Part shown: positions 9,866 to 22,400 of the stretch, piece by piece | Layout of the letters: each line of letters starts with the position of its first letter | Numbering within the stretch: the stretch's first letter is position 1 | Assembly: GCF_051401765.1 (NCBI RefSeq) | Contig: NC_135066.1 | Span: 20,191,001-20,255,000 of the forward strand | Direction: 5' to 3' | DNA from: Calliopsis andreniformis | Taxonomy: Eukaryota; Arthropoda; Insecta; Hymenoptera; Andrenidae | DNA length: 64,000 nt | Notes under the pieces: generated by a model | Databases searched by the model: none | The model's input: the letters and a program-made list of their open reading frames with translations, nothing else | What the model was told of the DNA's origin: nothing | Translations under genes and position numbers: made by a program

Positions 9866-12800
9866 ATATAATAATACGGTTGCACTTTATTTAGTTTTAC
9901 ACTAGTCACGTGTACAAATTTCGTTTTCTGTCGAATATACAAGAGTTCGATAATAAACTGCGACTATGATCATAATACTTAATTTCCCATTATTGTTAAA
10001 AATGTGAATAATGTGTGTAGATCAAAACTATGGTGTTTCATATTGCTACTCTATTTCATTTTACTTTGACGTCCTTTTTTCAAGTTCCGTTAGATTGCCA
10101 TTAAATCATAGTTCAAGACAGTGAATACACACGTATACAGTAAATAAACGCTCACGTGTCTACTATCATGTGTATTTTTTAATGTAATCTTCATAGAATA
10201 TTTAATACAAATATATTATACAGTCAATAGTAGCTTGCTAAATGTAGTCACTGAAACTTTTTCATGTACATTGTTGACTAGACACAAGCTCATTGAGACA
10301 CTCATGCTTCCTTGGAGATATCTTACTGTTCAATGCAAACTTGCTGGGACACTTGGTTCCCTTGTAACTATAGTATTATTTTGATGCAAGCGGAATTGTA
10401 TGTTTTAGTATTTTATCATTAGAAACGAGTTTCTAACATTCTCGGTCCTTAAGTCATTCCAATTTACAAGTTTGTATCGAGATTGTACTGTATGTCCTCT
10501 AATTTCATTCTCAAAGTAATGGCCACACGAAAGTTGACGACACTTCACGTTTTATGGCTTGCTAATTTGTCAAATGCACGAAATTTCCCATCTACTCCGC
10601 CAACTCGTCGAGTCTCTTAAACAAAGTTCGAAATGACCTAGAGAAAATGTGCCCATTCAACGGAGCATTATTAAAAGAACCCAGAAGAATGGAAGGCAGA
10701 AGTTACTCGTTGTTCTCATTTCGTTCATAGCTCGCAGTGCCTTTGTAGATAGCCAAGCACCTTTAAATTTGCAGTAAGATTCAAAGCAGTGCGTGTTCCG
10801 TATATAAACTTTCGCCAAGACTACAAGCGGATTGGATTGGTCCGCGTTCAACGGCGACTCATACCTATTTGATTTCTAAAGCGTAGACGACCCTTTGTCG
10901 CTGTTCATCGGCTAAATGAGACAAAGTTCCACCATGTTCGGCCAAGTGATTTTCTGTTTAAAATTTCACTGCATCCAAAATCAAACAAGAAAGTTCACGG
11001 GTGGTCAAACGCAGTTGCTTAAACGAGTGTAGAAGTTCAATAAATTGGGTAACCAACTTCAAAATAATTTCAAAAGATAATTGCAATACTTTAAAAACAG
11101 ATAAAATTATTAACTCTTATGCACTTTTCGGGTCAATCTGACTTAAAAATTAATTGTAATTTTTTATGTGTTTTTAATAAGAATTTAGTATACATACAAT
11201 TTTTTCATTTTAAAGATGTACATTTCTGTATGAAACTACAATTTACAATGTTTTATGCAATATAAAATTTGTTTGTCTCTACTTTTACGTATAATAATAG
11301 TTATTTAAATAGTATACCGTGTTCAGTCTAACACCAGTTGCGGCCATCTGACAAAGTATTCTGAACAAAAATTGATTGTTATCGAGTACAACTTCCAAAA
11401 ATGTTTAGTTTTCATAGTGAAACCAAAGGTATCTTGGATTTTTCAAATAGAACCATATATATTTTTCTCACTGTATCGCAGAGACTATTAAGACGAATTC
11501 AAAAAACATAATTACATAACATTTTTATTAACACAATTACTAGGTTCACAATAGTGAATATAATAAGACTGAACTTTTCGACGCATTTTTCATTTGAACG
11601 CTGTAAAGGAATTTAACCTTTTAACAGTTTAATAAAATTGCCAATTTGAGTGAAAAAATGTATTTTTTATTATTTTATACTTTTATACATGTAACTAATA
11701 TTAAAAAATACATGTTTTATTTATTATTTTATTTTTATCGACGTTTTGTCATATCCGAATCTCACTCGGGATAAATTGTCAAAGGGTTAAATTTGGTTAT
11801 TGAATGTAAACATAGAACATTACTTAGAAGTAATTATTAATTTTTCATCGGAATACCTTTCTGAGTTTTTGTTAGTTTTCTTGCAAGTTCATATTTCGAA
11901 TAATTAGTGCAAAGTGATCTCCTGGAGCAATGTACTCTTTTTCTTACTCCGAGGTAATTAATATGTTGTCAATTTTAATATTTAATGTACGTTTATCTTT
12001 TTACATTACAACGTTATGAAGTTTTAATCTTATATTTACATTTAATTATCTAAAATTAAATGTGTTCACAGTATTCAAATGTAAAATGCATGCAAAAGGT
12101 CAAAATTACTATTTTCGCTATTGTAAACACAGTACTGTGTTAATTATGGTACATTAATGTTTTTTGATTTCGTTTTAATGTTGCCAACAATATAATGAGA
12201 TTAAAGAATAAAGTATCCTATTTAAAAAACTCAAGGTGACCTTGGTTTTGTTGTGAAAACAAACTATTTCCAGAAGTTTTGTTACCGTCATTTGTTGTAC
12301 ACATACCCGATACCGATTAAGTTATGTTGAAAACCTTTTTTTGCCAGATGGCTGCAAATGATTGAAAAATGATGACGGAACAACCCCTCTATATAAGTAA
12401 TAGGTATAGTGCTGTCCCGTAAAACGACCGAGTTTCAGGCCCCGGAAAAGAGTCGACTCGCGACTATCCTCACCACTGAGCAGGGATCCTCTCGTTGAGC
12501 GACCAAAAGGGTCCTTACAGCGACGAGCTATACTTGGGTAACACAGAAACCCAAGCATTGCATGCTAGGAAAAAGACAGAATTAGGATATTTTTTCTCAC
12601 TTTGATTTTTAAGTACCTATGCATGTACGCAGCAAGCGTGGAGAAGTACATTTACAAATCACGCCTCGATTTAAATCACTGCCATGTACATTTTGTTCAT
12701 TTTAAAGCATTAATTGTAGTTACAAATAATAATTATTTTAACATTACGGATAATATACACATACATATGTACGACGTTTATATAGTTACCTATACGTAAC

Positions 12801-12924
12801 TTATATAAAGTGTAAAATATTATATAGTCTTCGGTATTTTCAGAGGTAATACCAGATCCAAATTGAAGCGTAAAATATACTATAACATAGAGCTCAATTT
12901 GCTTTGATTTTGCAATAGTAATGC
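9866..12924. other. Long non-coding stretch, no gene seen
   Basis: AT-rich with slightly GC-richer islands near 10500-11000 and 12400-12580. The island near 12400 has open frames on the minus strand (12322-12558) and a small perfect hairpin CTTGGGT/ACCCAAG, but I recognise no protein family or RNA gene in it. Confidence 0.5.
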
Positions 12925-13075
12925 CTTAAAATAACATACCAATATGCTACACTAATAATCAGAGAATTCTAAAATTTTACAGATGCATTGAAAGACAGAG
13001 ATAGAGTAAAATGTTCTTATACACTTTGTTGTATCTGTTACGGTTTACTTTTATAAAGCTTTAAAAATCTGAGAT
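12925..13075 (-). repeat. Dispersed repeat R1, copy 2 (inverted)
   Basis: Read on the minus strand it carries the R1 landmarks AAGCTTTATAAAAGT, AAACCGTAACAGATACAACA, TTTTACTCTAT and AGAATTCTCTGATTATTAG. Orientation is opposite to the copies at 3010 and 45560. Confidence 0.65.
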
Positions 13076-13433
13076 GTTTGTCGAAAATAGATGGCGAACT
13101 TAAAAAGTTGAGAAAGATCTTATCAAGATGAAACAACTTCTAACGTTTTAATTCAAAAATCAGATTGCGAGACTGCAAAATCACACTACACGAAATAACC
13201 TTAAAATATGCGATCTTGCGATTTTGAATAAAAGAAACCATAGTAAAATACTGTATATTGATACTACTTATCGTTAGCCATCCTTCGTAATTTTGTTAAA
13301 GTAGTGGACTTTTATTTTATATCTATTCTTCTTTCTATGCTATTGAAATTGTTAATAGATCTTTCCTTTTTGTAACTTTCATTGTTTAATTGAATAAAGT
13401 CAGATCATTAATCGAGAATATTAATTGAGAATA

Positions 13434-13499
13434 TATGTGTGCGTGTGCTTGTGCGTGTACATATGTGTGTGTGTGTGTGCGCGCGCGCGCGTGTGTGGT
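13434..13499 (+). repeat. (TG)n/(CG)n microsatellite
   Basis: Alternating purine-pyrimidine tract, TGTGCGTGTGC followed by (TG)n, then (CG)6 and more TG. This is Z-DNA-prone composition. It directly abuts the 5' edge of the copia relic and probably marks where homology was lost. Confidence 0.85.
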
Positions 13500-14222
13500 A
13501 GTGCAGGCAAAAAGTTTGTTAGTAGGATTGTTAAAAACTTTTTAGAAAATAAGGGCATAAAGCACACTATAAGTGTCCCTTATACATCACAGCAGAATGG
13601 GATCGCGCAGCGCGAAAACTGCATTTTAATTGAAACCGCGCGATCGATGATTTATTTGAAACCGGATTTACCTTTATTTTTATGGCCGGAGGCAACTAAC
13701 ACAGCGACGTATATCATTAATAGAACTGGTTCGAGTAAACAAGCGGGTAAAACTCCTTATAAGTTGTGGTACGGAAAATACGCAAAAATAGATAATTTAT
13801 AAATTTTCGGAACAGAATGTTTGTTCATGTGCCCGATGAAAGACAAAAGAAACTACATCAAAGGGCAGTTAGGGACTTTCTAGTGAAATACATTGAAAAT
13901 TACAAGGGTTATGGTGTTTATGTACGTGATGTTTTATTTAAGGAAGAAAGGTTAACTAAGAATGAAGTTAATGTAAAAACTGATGCTAAGGAATCACCTA
14001 TAGAAAGTGATGAAAACTTTTCTCACAGTGTGACAGATGATGAAAGTTCATCAGATGAACGTAATGAACCTTTACAATCTTCAACAGTAGAAAATAATAT
14101 TCGGAATAGGTAGTTGAGAGATAGGCGTACAATTAAATCAACGGAGTTCTATAGTTATTCAGTGTTATTTCTCGCGGAAACCTTGCCGTTGACGTACAGT
14201 GAAGCTGTTAATTCAGAAGAGT
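13500..14222 (+). pseudogene. Ty1/copia integrase and linker fragment
   Basis: This is a piece of a copia-type Pol polyprotein covering the C-terminal half of the integrase core and the start of the linker to reverse transcriptase. Visible family motifs in order are KFVSRIVKNFLENKGI, PYTSQQNGIAQREN, ETARSMI, LPLFLWPEATNTATYIINRT and TPYKLWYGK. A second frame continues with CFVHVPDERQKKL and YIENYKGYGVYV, and after another stop comes LRDRRTIK. It is broken by a stop at 13800-13802, a one-base frameshift near 13815 and a stop at 14111-14113. The position that is normally the catalytic Glu (NGxAER) reads Gln. Gag, protease, the upstream integrase half, reverse transcriptase and LTRs are absent. 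It is a dead fragment. Confidence 0.85.
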
Positions 14223-14953
14223 AAAACTCTACATTATGATCAAAGTAGGATATGTTTGTATGTGTACGTATTGTTCCTGGCTTACGTGACAAAATTTGTG
14301 AGAGTGGGGAGAGGAATGCTCGTTACGAAGACACAGCGCGGCATGAAGTCTAAAGCACGTAGTGCAATTAAACAAGAATATTTTTATAAAAACAAGTCTT
14401 TCATCTTATCTCGATGTATACAGTCCCTAAAGAGAAATAAGGTCATGTGCAGTTCTTATCGATAAAATACAATTCGGAAACTCCATTTATAAAAGTAATA
14501 ATTAAGTCTCAGAACAATTCACAAGCCGCCTCAATAGTTGACGTCTCCATTATTGATATAAGTAGACTATTCAGAACTTAATTTGAATTCGAGGGGCATC
14601 GCAACAAACATCCTCCATCGCTGCACAACGCAATATAGACTTGTTACGCAAGAAAGGAAACGCGAGATTAAGCACTCAACTTTTTTCCAATAAACTCTAC
14701 GCTCGCCGTACAAAGGGTCATGACGCAATACAGAACAGTTCATTACCTTCCTCACGGAGCGAAAGTTCCCAGTATTAACAAGCATCATTTTTGTTCTCTG
14801 CGAACTATAATTGGCTGTGCCGTTCGCGCGGTTTTTCGCGTCTGATGCCACTTTCAGCTTCTTTTCACAACCGAGCAAAGTTAATTTGTCGTGGCGTATT
14901 GCATTCCCATCGAGATGCGATCTTGGCGTCAAGGATGCGATATCGATGAGTAA
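14223..14953. other. Stretch after the copia relic, no gene seen
   Basis: A minus-strand open frame of 132 codons begins at 14965, inside the adjacent MITE, and runs to 14567. It shows no recognisable motif, so I treat it as chance. The rest is AT-rich non-coding sequence. Confidence 0.4.
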
Positions 14954-15120
14954 GGGCCTCTTCACACTAACCGTCTAGTCGGCGGCAGACTAGCCTCCGT
15001 CAAATTTTTTTCCTGTAGAGCTTAAGTGGTGACCGCCATGTGACCGTCCGTTGATAATCGTACTGCGCTGGCGCATAAGCTAGCCTGCCGTCGTCTAGAT
15101 GGTTCGTGTGAATCTGGCCT
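14954..15120. mobile_element. MITE with ~40 bp imperfect TIRs
   Basis: The left end GGGCCTCTTCACACTAACCG and the right end (reverse complement) AGGCCAGATTCACACGAACC start long complementary arms. These continue through GTCTAG.CGGCGGCAG.CTAGC-type sequence. TAA flanks both ends and may be the target duplication. The element is about 167 bp and has no coding capacity. It is a classic miniature inverted-repeat element; I cannot assign a superfamily safely. Confidence 0.75.
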
Positions 15121-15439
15121 AAAGCTGCCGAGAGATTTAGTTTCATAAATCAAAAATTCGGATAATTCAGCCGGAGCCAAAGTTGCGGCGAATTTTATGC
15201 GACCTATACCGACATATTTTGTGCCGCCACACGAAATCGTGCAAGAGCGGCATCGTATGATTTAGTTTGAATACTCTGCGCGTTATCAACAATAAATTTC
15301 TGCTAGGTAGAAACGAGTGTTGAGCCATATACTACTTCTTACAATACATTTATACTGAGTGATTTTATTATTATGATTAGATGAAACAGTTAAATCAGAG
15401 CTAGATCAGACTAAGCGTTGGCAACAAAATTTGAATGTT

Positions 15440-15612
15440 ATTAATAATTGAGAGTCGAAAATTTAAGACTATAAAAATTTGAGGAATTGAACCCTTGTAG
15501 ATTAAACATTGGAAAATTTGAAAATTTTGAATACTTGAATTTAAAATTTGAAAGTTTGAAGAGTTGGATATTCATACTTTTTAAGCCGGAAATTTGACAA
15601 TTTGATATAGAA
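15440..15612. repeat. Degenerate AAATTTGAA-type tract
   Basis: Recurrent short words such as AATTTGAAAATTTTGAA, TTGAATTTAAAATTTGAA and GTTTGAAGAGTTGG give a loose ~9-10 bp periodicity. A longer tract of the same kind lies at 21530-21835. Confidence 0.6.
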
Positions 15613-17040
15613 TTTGCATATTTAATTAAGAAGAAACCATAAATTAAGTGTACAGTATGTAAAATTATTTAACAGCTTTCTAGTTTTCTAAAAACCTTTG
15701 AACTTTCTAAGAATACGTATTCTTCGTTTCTTGATATAGATACTTATCTCAATAAATTTGATTTGTATAATAACTATAGCATTAACAATAACCGTTATCA
15801 CTAAATATTTATTACATCCATGTCACATTTTTTTGTTTGATCACCTGATATACCAAAGTCTTTCTTTGGTATTAAAAGTAACAATTCAGGAAACACATTT
15901 GAATTCTGGTATTAGGATATTTTAAGTCACATTTTTCAAACTTCGGAGAAAAACTAAATCAAAGGTAGAAAAATGGTTAACTTCGGAATCATTAAAAATA
16001 TCCGCGTAATTCGTAGAACGCAGATAAGAAATTCATGACTTCATTGTTGAAAGCGAAATTGTGAACAAGATATTGTTACTTTTAGAAATAGAAAATAAAT
16101 TTAACTTTGGGATCTGACGATGGATTTTATACTTCACTGACTTAATATTCATATTTTGTCTTAACAGTGTCTGATTTCAATTTTAAAACTTCCACAGAGC
16201 AACACGAATTACGTACCCCCGCGGCAGCAAATTCCCAGTAAATTGAAAAAACAGGCATACAAATTGATATTGTTGCAAAGAGGATGCCACGAAAAATTCG
16301 CCGCGAAAAGTTCGCGTTGGTGGATAAAGACATTTATACCTCTTCTTGTGTAGCTTATTGTTAATATAAACCTGGACATAATATTACATGGCTTCGAAGT
16401 ATCCTTTGAAATAGGTATGAAGTTCAGAATTATCTTAACTTAAATTTGGTTTAAAGTTGATGAACCCTGAAATCTTTTATAAAGTAGCATCAAAAGCATT
16501 TTCACAGAAAATGAAAAAGGTGAGGAAGACATGTAAAATGTAATTATCTATTTTTATGATTTCTTTTTTGTTTTGAAATGGCGAAAGTGATGTTCAGGAG
16601 AATTTTGTCAGGGAACGGTTCAATGATATAGTTGCATTGTTTGCAGTTCTTATAGTACAGTCTCGTGTATTCAAACACACATTATTCAAATATTCTATGA
16701 TACTAAATTAATTCTATTGTTTCTATTTTAGAAATAACGTAGAAAAAGTAGCTTTATTCTGTAATAAGATCGAAGGAGTCGTTTTTAAATAATTAATTAT
16801 TTTAATGAATGAATTTATATTTCAGCACAATAAATTATTAAACTTAGAGTCCGAGAACATTAGAATGTAACTGCATGTGTTTCCAAAATTATTAGCGCTT
16901 AAAACTTTTTTTCAGTAAGGTAGCCATATTGTTTCTAAATCTACTATTATATTAAATAAAAATAATCTTTTCTTAAATCTTCACTAATGAAAACTTTCAG
17001 AAGCACCACTGACTCATTTATATCGTATCTTTACAAAATG
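15613..17040. other. Non-coding stretch, no gene seen
   Basis: AT-rich sequence without credible coding frames or repeats shared with the rest of the window. A 63-codon minus-strand frame at 16142-16333 is the longest and is unremarkable. Confidence 0.5.
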
Positions 17041-17049
17041 TTCAATAGC

Positions 17050-17160
17050 AGGTATCTGGAATTTTCAGAGGTAACTTAACACGTGAAAATAAGACGAAAA
17101 TGAAGAATGAAGAATATATGTTTGAGGCTTCATTTCTGTATTACTAATTATTAAACATAC
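17050..17160 (+). repeat. Dispersed repeat R4 fragment (AATAAGACGAAAAT family)
   Basis: Contains GTGAAAATAAGACGAAAATG followed by AAGAAT...TTTGAGGCTTC. The same words occur at 26150-26230 and 52975-53060. At 26 kb the block follows a GGGGTGATTCT terminus, which suggests a Tc1/mariner-type end. Confidence 0.55.
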
Positions 17161-18184
17161 ATTAGGGATCCATGTACAATGCGACTAGGCTCGAAACTTG
17201 CCTCATGAGTCATCATTGCCTCAAACCATGCCTCAAAAACTGTAAACAATTTCTTTTCAACACTACAAAATACGCAAAAGTTAAATTTATTAAAATTTAA
17301 ATTTGTATTATGTTGAAAATATTACCAACGTTATACGAATTTCTGTTTTATTCCATCAAATGACCATAGTTTATATTTACCTAAATTCCTAAAAAGTCTT
17401 GAAGCTTTTCCCTACATTGCTTGATTTTTTATGGCACTCAAGCAATGTAATAAAATGTTCACGTTCAACATACGTGGCAGCATTCCAAGCAGGAAGTATT
17501 AGGCAGAGCAATGATTTATGCTTCACTAAGACGCCGCTGTTTACAGCTCAACTTCGCAAGTGGCGGACGTATTACATTCCTTTGAAAACTCGTAAAATCA
17601 TAATATAAATTATGGGATAATAGGCCAGTAAGTACCCTAAGAAAATCATTGTATCGCCAGTAGTCAGGTAACAAGGGTTCACAGGGACAATAATATAGCG
17701 GAGAGAGGGATGTAATTATCTTTGCTGCAGGGGACATTCTGCATTGTCTCACGGATGTCTATCTAACTACCATTCGAGGCGTTGCGAATCCGTCAAACGA
17801 CGAAAGATCCGAGAAACTTCTGAAGTTTCTCCACTGGAGCTTTATTGATCTGACAATATTAATTATAACTCTTCCTTGGAGCTAAATGTGTCAAACCATG
17901 TTATAAAATTGCATTACTTTATATTGTTACTCATCAAATATTAGTTGCATCAGATTTTGTCTCTCTATTGGACGAAATGAATGGTTTTCCACTGGTAGTA
18001 AATGTAATCATGGGAAACTGGAGGCAGGAAATTGGTTACTAATAAAGTGAAAGTATTCTTTTCTTAAGAATGAAGAAGTCGTTTAGAAGAATGGATGAGA
18101 TACCCATGATTATGATTATGTTGATATATAATATTGTGTGAATTAATTTAAACGCAGGTTATTTTATTGAGCAACAATTGTATG
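17161..18184. other. Non-coding stretch, no gene seen
   Basis: Mixed-composition sequence. Open frames on both strands between 17399 and 17752 overlap each other and lack conserved motifs. Confidence 0.45.
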
Positions 18185-18189
18185 CATAT

Positions 18190-18240
18190 GGGTGACCTCA
18201 CCAATTTTAATGACCTTGAAATATGTTGGTAAGGTCATCC
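18190..18240 (-). repeat. Short dispersed CAAGGTCATTAAAATTGG motif
   Basis: On the minus strand it reads ATATTTCAAGGTCATTAAAA followed by TTGGTGAGGTCACC. Related blocks occur at 35551-35610, 35658-35705 and 60180-60225. It is a widely scattered motif without an obvious element boundary. Confidence 0.5.
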
Positions 18241-18502
18241 TTCTGAACAATTTTGTCGCATACATGTTACTGGTGCTCGGCTTTAGTTCCTAGGAGATTT
18301 GCAAGAACCTACTGATACTAAGATATTGAAAGTAAAGTTGTAGAAAGCATACCTATCTCCACATAAATTCGAATACACCACATTAAAGTTGACCTTAGAG
18401 GCGTTTAAAATATTAACCCTTCGGCGGGGAAAGGGCGTAACACCTTCACCCCAATAAAACCCAGATTTAATGTAACTTAATTGTAGCGTTGGATAAGTCG
18501 AA

Positions 18503-18503
<1 letters not shown>

Positions 18504-18537
<34 letters not shown>
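18504..18537. repeat. 34-nt poly-C run
   Basis: An uninterrupted run of 34 C on the plus strand, flanked by GAAT and TGTAGCG. Very long C/G homopolymers are unusual in AT-rich insect DNA. The exact length may be a sequencing or assembly artefact. Confidence 0.9.
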
Positions 18538-19007
18538 TGTAGCGACACTAGCGACATGTAACGCGTACATATACGCCGTCATGTGTCACAAATAAAAAGT
18601 TATAATCTTTGGCTCTACGATCGAAGTGAGGAGACAATCGAACATCAACGAAGATAGACATGTTAAACTACAAAGCACTTAGTAAAAATAGTCATTCTAT
18701 GGTATATAAATTAAAGAGATGCAGGAGTATAACCGTATCACAACTGAAGGACGACGGCTCCTATGCAGGGAGAATGGATTCGACAAATTGACGAGAAAAC
18801 AGAGTATAACCATACTATAAAAGAAAGACGATAGCTCCCAAAGAGAAAAAATTCTACAGGATAATGATATGAACCTGCCCATCATTATTGTACAAAATCA
18901 TTTTTTATAAGACTGTCCTTTTTTATTTGTTATGTATGCTTGTAACGATCCTGAGTTATATAAATTGAATAAAAACAAGAAACGAACCGTTACATAATTT
19001 ATTTTGG

Positions 19008-19200
19008 AATTACAGAAATATAGAATGGTTAGATCAGGTTTGGGTTAGATTGTATCAAACTGGGGTGCCGAACTAGGCTTAACCTGATATGACTTCATCT
19101 ATCCTTAAAATTACAGGAATGTAAAATGTTTAGATTAAGTTTGGGTTATGTCTGAGCAAGACAATAACCTGGGTCGCCCCGTACACATGAGTTGCTCTTG
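19008..19200 (+). repeat. 101 bp tandem duplication (two partial units)
   Basis: AATTACAGAAATATAGAATG at 19008 recurs as AATTACAGGAATGTAAAATG at 19109. In both, a TTAGATyArGTTTGGGTTA block follows about 20 bp downstream. The second halves have diverged. Confidence 0.6.
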
Positions 19201-21529
19201 TACAAACTTTCAAAAATCCCCCCGCCCTCTTCTGTCTCAAAAGTCGATAAAAGTTAATGAAAAAGTAAATATTTTAATAATTTTAATATTACTATACGAG
19301 TAATCTATAATTATAACTAATTATGCTTTGCCATGTTGCTGTGAAAAATATCGTGCGTGTATTTATCACTTTGTAATAATGAAACTAAAGCGCTAACTTA
19401 ATACTTCTTTAAATATCAAATAACGGCCTGTATCAAATGATGTTTTAAAAAATGTATGGCTTTATTAGAAAAAAGTAATTTTATAAATTTTTAAGCTTTA
19501 ACAAAACAATCATCAATATTGTTAAAATGTACCTTCTCTATATATTAAGTTTTTATTAATATCGTTAACTAAAATATAAACATATTCTTTTAATTATTAT
19601 AATCCAATCATAAATGTCCGTTATAAATAATGATTTTCTTCAAAATGTTCACGAATACTTTCCTACTGCAAGGATTTGCTGCGACTACCTCCTTCCATCA
19701 ATGTACATATGTATTAATATTCAATCAGCTCGAATAACGAATACAACTGTAGTTTCAAATAACGCTAGACATTTATTCGTGACTAACGAGTACTTTTGCA
19801 ACGAATAAAATCGGTATATGTTATTCACCAATAAATCTGAGGTTTCTGTTCATTATTTGAAATAAAATTTTCCCATCACTGCATAAGAATAAATATTATT
19901 ATAATTAAATTACTGTCCCTATGATTAGCCGCCTTTGTGTAGTAAACAACCTGTCCATCTATACGCGGCGGCCCTACCTGAATTATATGTAATAAGCAGA
20001 ATATGATACCCATTGCCGAACATATTTCCGTGTATCACTCCGAAACTAAAACCGAACGACGCACCGTAAGATGTAACTATAGGAAAAAGTTGTACAGAAT
20101 GATGTCTCCAACAACATATTTCCAGGTCATCGAAACTCCTTATTTTATATAATTACCAAAAAATGTTTTCCTCTTTGATATCAATTCCTCAATTTTTATA
20201 TAAATAATAAATTATAGAGTTCAGAATTTTTTGTATATCATTGCGAGTTATTTTTTCTAATGTAATTCAATTCAACTTATCTATGAGTCAAAACCGTTTA
20301 ATACAAAAAAAATAGAGTATACGTATCGTAAAGTAGTAGAAAAAAGTAATTCAATGTTATTAAATGTACTTATATATAATTACATTAAATTATATTAATA
20401 GTAAATTATGTAAACTAAAACAAAATTCTACAGTTACTATAAATCATAGTGCAAGATTTGAAGAAGCTGCGATTTGAAGATGGTGGATGCATGAAGAAGT
20501 CTATTGAGCAACAGAATATATTTACATGCATAATTATCCAATTTGTACATTTATAAAAACACCATATACGGTGTGATGAAATTCTCGCGTCAGAACTTTT
20601 ACTTGAAGTAAGACATAATTTTAGGACATAATCTAAGCCTTTCCATATCCTGTTGGCAAAAGCATAAGTCTACGCCTGTCCAAAAATTTACGTTAAGTCA
20701 GTTCATAATGTGCGTGTAATAAATGCTAATGAAGTGGCAATGGCCACGTTATATTATGTTACAACACTAACACTATATTACTTGAGAGTTAAACATGCTT
20801 CTTTTGCATTAATTTTTATAAATTTAAATTGGCGCAATAATTTTTGTTCGAAATGAGGGGACAGTAAACATTCTTTGAGTAAAGGGTTACTTTGAATCTC
20901 ATTCGATTACATTAATTCATCATACATTCATTATACATTGTTTTATCATAATGTACAAGATTTTGTTATTTCATTTTTTAACTGAAGCTTGGGACAACTG
21001 AATTCCATTTCGACAGTTATTGAACTTTGAAATTCACTTCTATTTTTCATGTGGCATCTGTCACAGATTATACATTCAGAATGAAAAGTGAAACGAAGTA
21101 GGTTTATTGAATACTTTCCAGAGCAATTTTCATATAGTAATTTCTGAATTCTTATAAATAGCTTTGGCTTTGCATAGTCTCTGCTTAAGTGAAGATGCTG
21201 CTTATAACAAAAACTAAGATTTGAATAAGCAAATGTAAACTGTTTCAATGTTATATTTAAAACAATATTTACAACAACAATGATACATATATCCGTTTAT
21301 ATATACACATGTATTCATGGGCCTCTTTCTGGAATGTCTGTATTGATTTGTTAAGCTAAATGAAACTAGTAGTGTCACTACATAATAATTCAGGAACTTG
21401 TTCACGCATGTTTATTAACTTAGCACATTCGAATTTTGAACATATTTGATTTTCTGTAACAAAACTGAGGAAGCTAAACAAGAGTTAAGTCTTATTGTAC
21501 CTACCAAGGGAACATTCAAAGCTTAAATG
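19201..21529. other. Non-coding stretch, no gene seen
   Basis: Strongly AT-rich. Small open frames (up to 100 codons on the minus strand at 20946-21248) have no recognisable domain. A small GC-richer patch at 19920-20070 contains GCCGCC/GGCGGC but no RNA gene that I can identify. Confidence 0.45.
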
Positions 21530-21835
21530 AAGAACTTCAGGATTGAAATTCAAATGTAAGGCATCAAGTACTTAAAGGTTTGAAGATATGGAAATTAAAG
21601 AATTTGTAAAATTGAAAGCTTTGAATTCTTAAATGTTCAAAATTGAAAAATATGAGAAATATAAGATTTATATCTTATATATTTGAAAACTTGACAAGAT
21701 GGAAATTTAAAAATTTGAATGCTTCAAATATTTAAAACTTCAAAATTAAAGATTTGTATTTTAAAGTATTTAAGAATTTGTAGATTTGAAAAATTTTAAA
21801 ATTTAAACATTTGATAAGTTAAAGATTTATGAAAC
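21530..21835. repeat. Degenerate AAATTTGAA-type tract (long)
   Basis: About 300 bp of recurring ATTTGAAAA, TTTGAAGAT, GGAAATT(T)AAA and ACTTCAAAATT words with loose ~9-10 bp spacing. It resembles a decayed minisatellite and matches the tract at 15440-15612 in style. Confidence 0.6.
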
Positions 21836-21879
21836 CTGTTAGAAACCTAACATGTAAACTCATTTCACTTCACTGGAAT

Positions 21880-22400
21880 CGATAGACTACTAATGTTTTT
21901 GTTTACTTATCGCTGGCGCCCAAGGATGCACACAAAGCTCGGTCTTTTTGCAGCTAGAATTTACGCGTACATGTTTCTCTCTCTCGATTTTCCGAACGAA
22001 ACGAAACTTGTCGAAATTGCGCACACGTTCATAGCGCGCAATACCTCAAACGTACGTAAGTGTATACGTTTATCCACAAACTGATACTTTATGTTACAAA
22101 AACCGCCCGTGCCAGTACACGCTTCACATTCGCCTCTATTTACGTACATGCGAGCTTTGTACACGATTCTGCATGGGTTTATATACACATCTGTATCTAT
22201 TCTGACAACTGTCCCTTACAAATGCATCCTTTGCGAGTATTTATACCATTCAATATAGTTTACGTGTGCATACGTATCAAAGCCTTGTACATGGATTAGC
22301 CACACTCACCTGTTCCGTGCGCACTATTGCGCACGCTACTTCGTTCTACGCGTAACCGACTAAGCACGTTCGCTCGCTACTGTGGAAACGTTTTACAAAT
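21880..22400. other. CpG-richer patch, unidentified
   Basis: Noticeably higher GC and CpG content than its surroundings, with ACGCGTA, GCGCAC and GCACGCTAC words and an inverted GTGCGC...GCGCAC pair near 22318-22337. Overlapping open frames occur on both strands without family resemblance. It could be a promoter or untranslated exon of an unseen gene, or an old element. Confidence 0.3.

Noticed and set aside
14567..14965. 132-codon minus-strand open frame as a gene
   Set aside because: It starts inside the adjacent MITE, has no recognisable domain and its composition is unremarkable. It is best explained as a chance frame.
18283..18582. 99-codon minus-strand frame with a poly-Gly run
   Set aside because: The Gly run is only the translation of the poly-C tract. 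The flanking residues show no domain.
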